Source: Syntrophothermus sp. UBA1445 (GTDB lineage Bacteria; Bacillota; Syntrophomonadia; Syntrophomonadales; DTU052). Taken from it: a stretch of 5,192 bases of DNA. Position 1 is the stretch's first letter. Each line of letters starts with the position of its first letter. Made by a program: the position numbers and the translations under genes. The notes under the pieces were generated by a model. The model was given only the letters and a program-made list of their open reading frames with translations, had not been told where the DNA came from and made no database searches. The stretch is from positions 5,581 through 10,772 of the forward strand of contig DCTH01000204.1 of the NCBI GenBank assembly GCA_002329495.1. Reading direction: 5' to 3'. This document shows positions 4,047 through 5,192 of this stretch, in pieces.

Positions 4047-5192
4047 TTATATAGTCTGCCGACGAGCCAGTTCATAGAACCAACCCTGCTTAGCCATAAG
4101 CGTTTCATAATCACCTTCTTCAACTATTTTACCGGAATCTAAAACCAGGATCCGGTCACAGTGACGGATGGTTGAGAGCCGATGAGCAATAATCAACCGG
4201 GTGCAGTTCAGGCCGGCGATACTGTCGGCGACATGCTTTTGAGTTATGTTGTCAAGTGCGGAGGTGGCCTCGTCAAAATAGAGGATCTTCGGTTTGGACA
4301 CGATGGCCCGCGCTATTAACAATCGCTGACGCTGTCCCCCGGAGATACCTCCGCTCCCTTCCGAGATCATGGTATGCATGCCCATCGGCATGGCCTTGAT
4401 ATCCTCCTCGATGCCGGCCATCCGGGCCGCTTCCCAGGCATCATCCAGTGTCTTCCAGGGAGCGGTTATGATGATGTTGGAGAATATATCACCCGCAAAG
4501 AGTTTGCCGTTTTGCAGGTCCACTCCAATCAGTTGTCGCACCGAGCGCAGGTCCAGGCTTTCCAGGTCGTGGCCGTCATAATAGATGGCACCGGTCTCCG
4601 GCTTCTCAAAACCCAGCAGGAGCCGCATCAAGGTTGACTTGCCACAGCCAGTTTTTCCTACTATAGCAACATATTCACCAGGCCGGATTTTAAGGCTCAC
4701 ATTATCGAGCACCGCCGGACCCTCAGGGTCATATCTGAAGGTAAGGTTGTTAACCTCGATACTACCAGCCAGATTGGTAATGATCTTTTTGCCAGCAGCT
4801 GTTTCCGGCTGGGTTTCGAGAATTGGCTGCACCATCTCCAACAGCGGTTTTATATTGGCCAGCGTCTTGGCTATGCTACCCAGGGCCATTATTGCGCCGC
4901 TCACTGATCCATAGGCCACATTGAAAGCCATGTAATCCGCGGGGCTCACCGCAGTTTTGCCGGCAAAGTAGTAGATTATCAGGGTGCCACCCATGGTAAT
5001 CATGGTAGATATCGCGCCGTTAATTCGCAGGAAGAGCGGCGGGGAATAGGTCAAGCGGCCCTGTTCCTTGTAGAGGGCGGCCCATTTGGAAAAGGCGCGT
5101 TTCTCCGCCCCGGCCAGCTTGATCTTCTGCAATCCGCTGAAAAGAGCAAAGACCAAACCACTGAGCTTGGCGGAAATCTTCATCCTTTTGCG
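4047..5192 (-). CDS. NHLM/NHLP-type peptide export ABC transporter, permease-ATPase, C-terminal part
   Basis: The reading frame is open to the window edge (R-K-R before the first internal Met at 5183), and the first visible residues lie inside the transmembrane domain, so the true start is outside. Counting from that Met, residues 18-45 (LQKIKLAGAEKRAFSKWA) are the cytoplasmic coupling region that is highly typical of this exporter class. Two membrane helices follow (about 58-75 and 86-106), then the ATPase. The ATPase has Walker A GKTGCGKST (176-184), Q-loop Q224 in VDLQNGKLFAGDIF, signature ISGGQ (280-284), Walker B ILYFDE (300-305) and H-loop H334, all intact. The MPMGMHTMISEG segment is also characteristic. 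It best fits the subunit without a C39 peptidase (TIGR03797-like, from memory); its partner with the peptidase, and an HlyD-like protein, are normally encoded next door. Likely job: export of the precursor peptides encoded downstream. The gene ends 59 bp before the STAS gene, suggesting one operon. Confidence 0.93.
   Translation of the reverse strand, partial: RKRMKISAKLSGLVFALFSGLQKIKLAGAEKRAFSKWAALYKEQGRLTYSPPLFLRINGAISTMITMGGTLIIYYFAGKTAVSPADYMAFNVAYGSVSGAIMALGSIAKTLANIKPLLEMVQPILETQPETAAGKKIITNLAGSIEVNNLTFRYDPEGPAVLDNVSLKIRPGEYVAIVGKTGCGKSTLMRLLLGFEKPETGAIYYDGHDLESLDLRSVRQLIGVDLQNGKLFAGDIFSNIIITAPWKTLDDAWEAARMAGIEEDIKAMPMGMHTMISEGSGGISGGQRQRLLIARAIVSKPKILYFDEATSALDNITQKHVADSIAGLNCTRLIIAHRLSTIRHCDRILVLDSGKIVEEGDYETLMAKQGWFYELARRQTI

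Overview
All recognisable genes in this window lie on the minus strand, so they are read from high to low coordinates. Several traits suggest a Gram-positive, low-to-mid-GC anaerobe of the Clostridia/Peptococcaceae type (inference): strong AGGAGG-like ribosome binding sites, a SpoIIE/RsbU-type phosphatase with a SpoIIAA/RsbV-type STAS protein, and an NHLM-type peptide exporter. No ribosomal or marker gene is present to fix the taxonomy.

In transcription order, the right end (5192-4047) is the C-terminal part of an NHLM/NHLP-type ABC transporter, the class that exports ribosomally made natural-product peptides with long leaders. Next come a single-domain STAS anti-anti-sigma factor (3987-3685) and a Nif11-type precursor peptide (3619-3254) with a GGG cleavage motif and a Cys/His-rich core. 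A gene-poor stretch of about 530 bp follows, holding only a decayed fragment of a MATE efflux pump. After it lies a second precursor-like gene (2702-2460), whose leader differs but whose leader end and zinc-finger-like core are similar to the first. Then come a membrane-anchored sensor phosphatase of the SpoIIE/RsbU class (2307-463), a small Cys-rich protein whose middle copies the leader-end motif (433-185), and the first 60 codons of an ECF-type sigma factor that runs off the left edge (180-1).

The likely logic is a RiPP production and export locus with its own partner-switching control. The phosphatase senses something outside the cell or in the membrane and dephosphorylates the STAS protein, which frees a sigma factor to transcribe the locus. 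The usual third partner, an anti-sigma kinase of the RsbW/SpoIIAB type, is not in the window. No leader peptidase, HlyD-like partner or peptide-modifying enzyme is visible either; these would have to lie outside. The most notable feature is the group of up to three precursor-like small proteins. They have unrelated N-termini but share a leader-end motif of the form L-x-D-[DE]-x-L followed by a Gly/Ala-rich cleavage site. Two of them carry cores of 52 and 53 residues with comparable C..C-x-W....H...H spacing.
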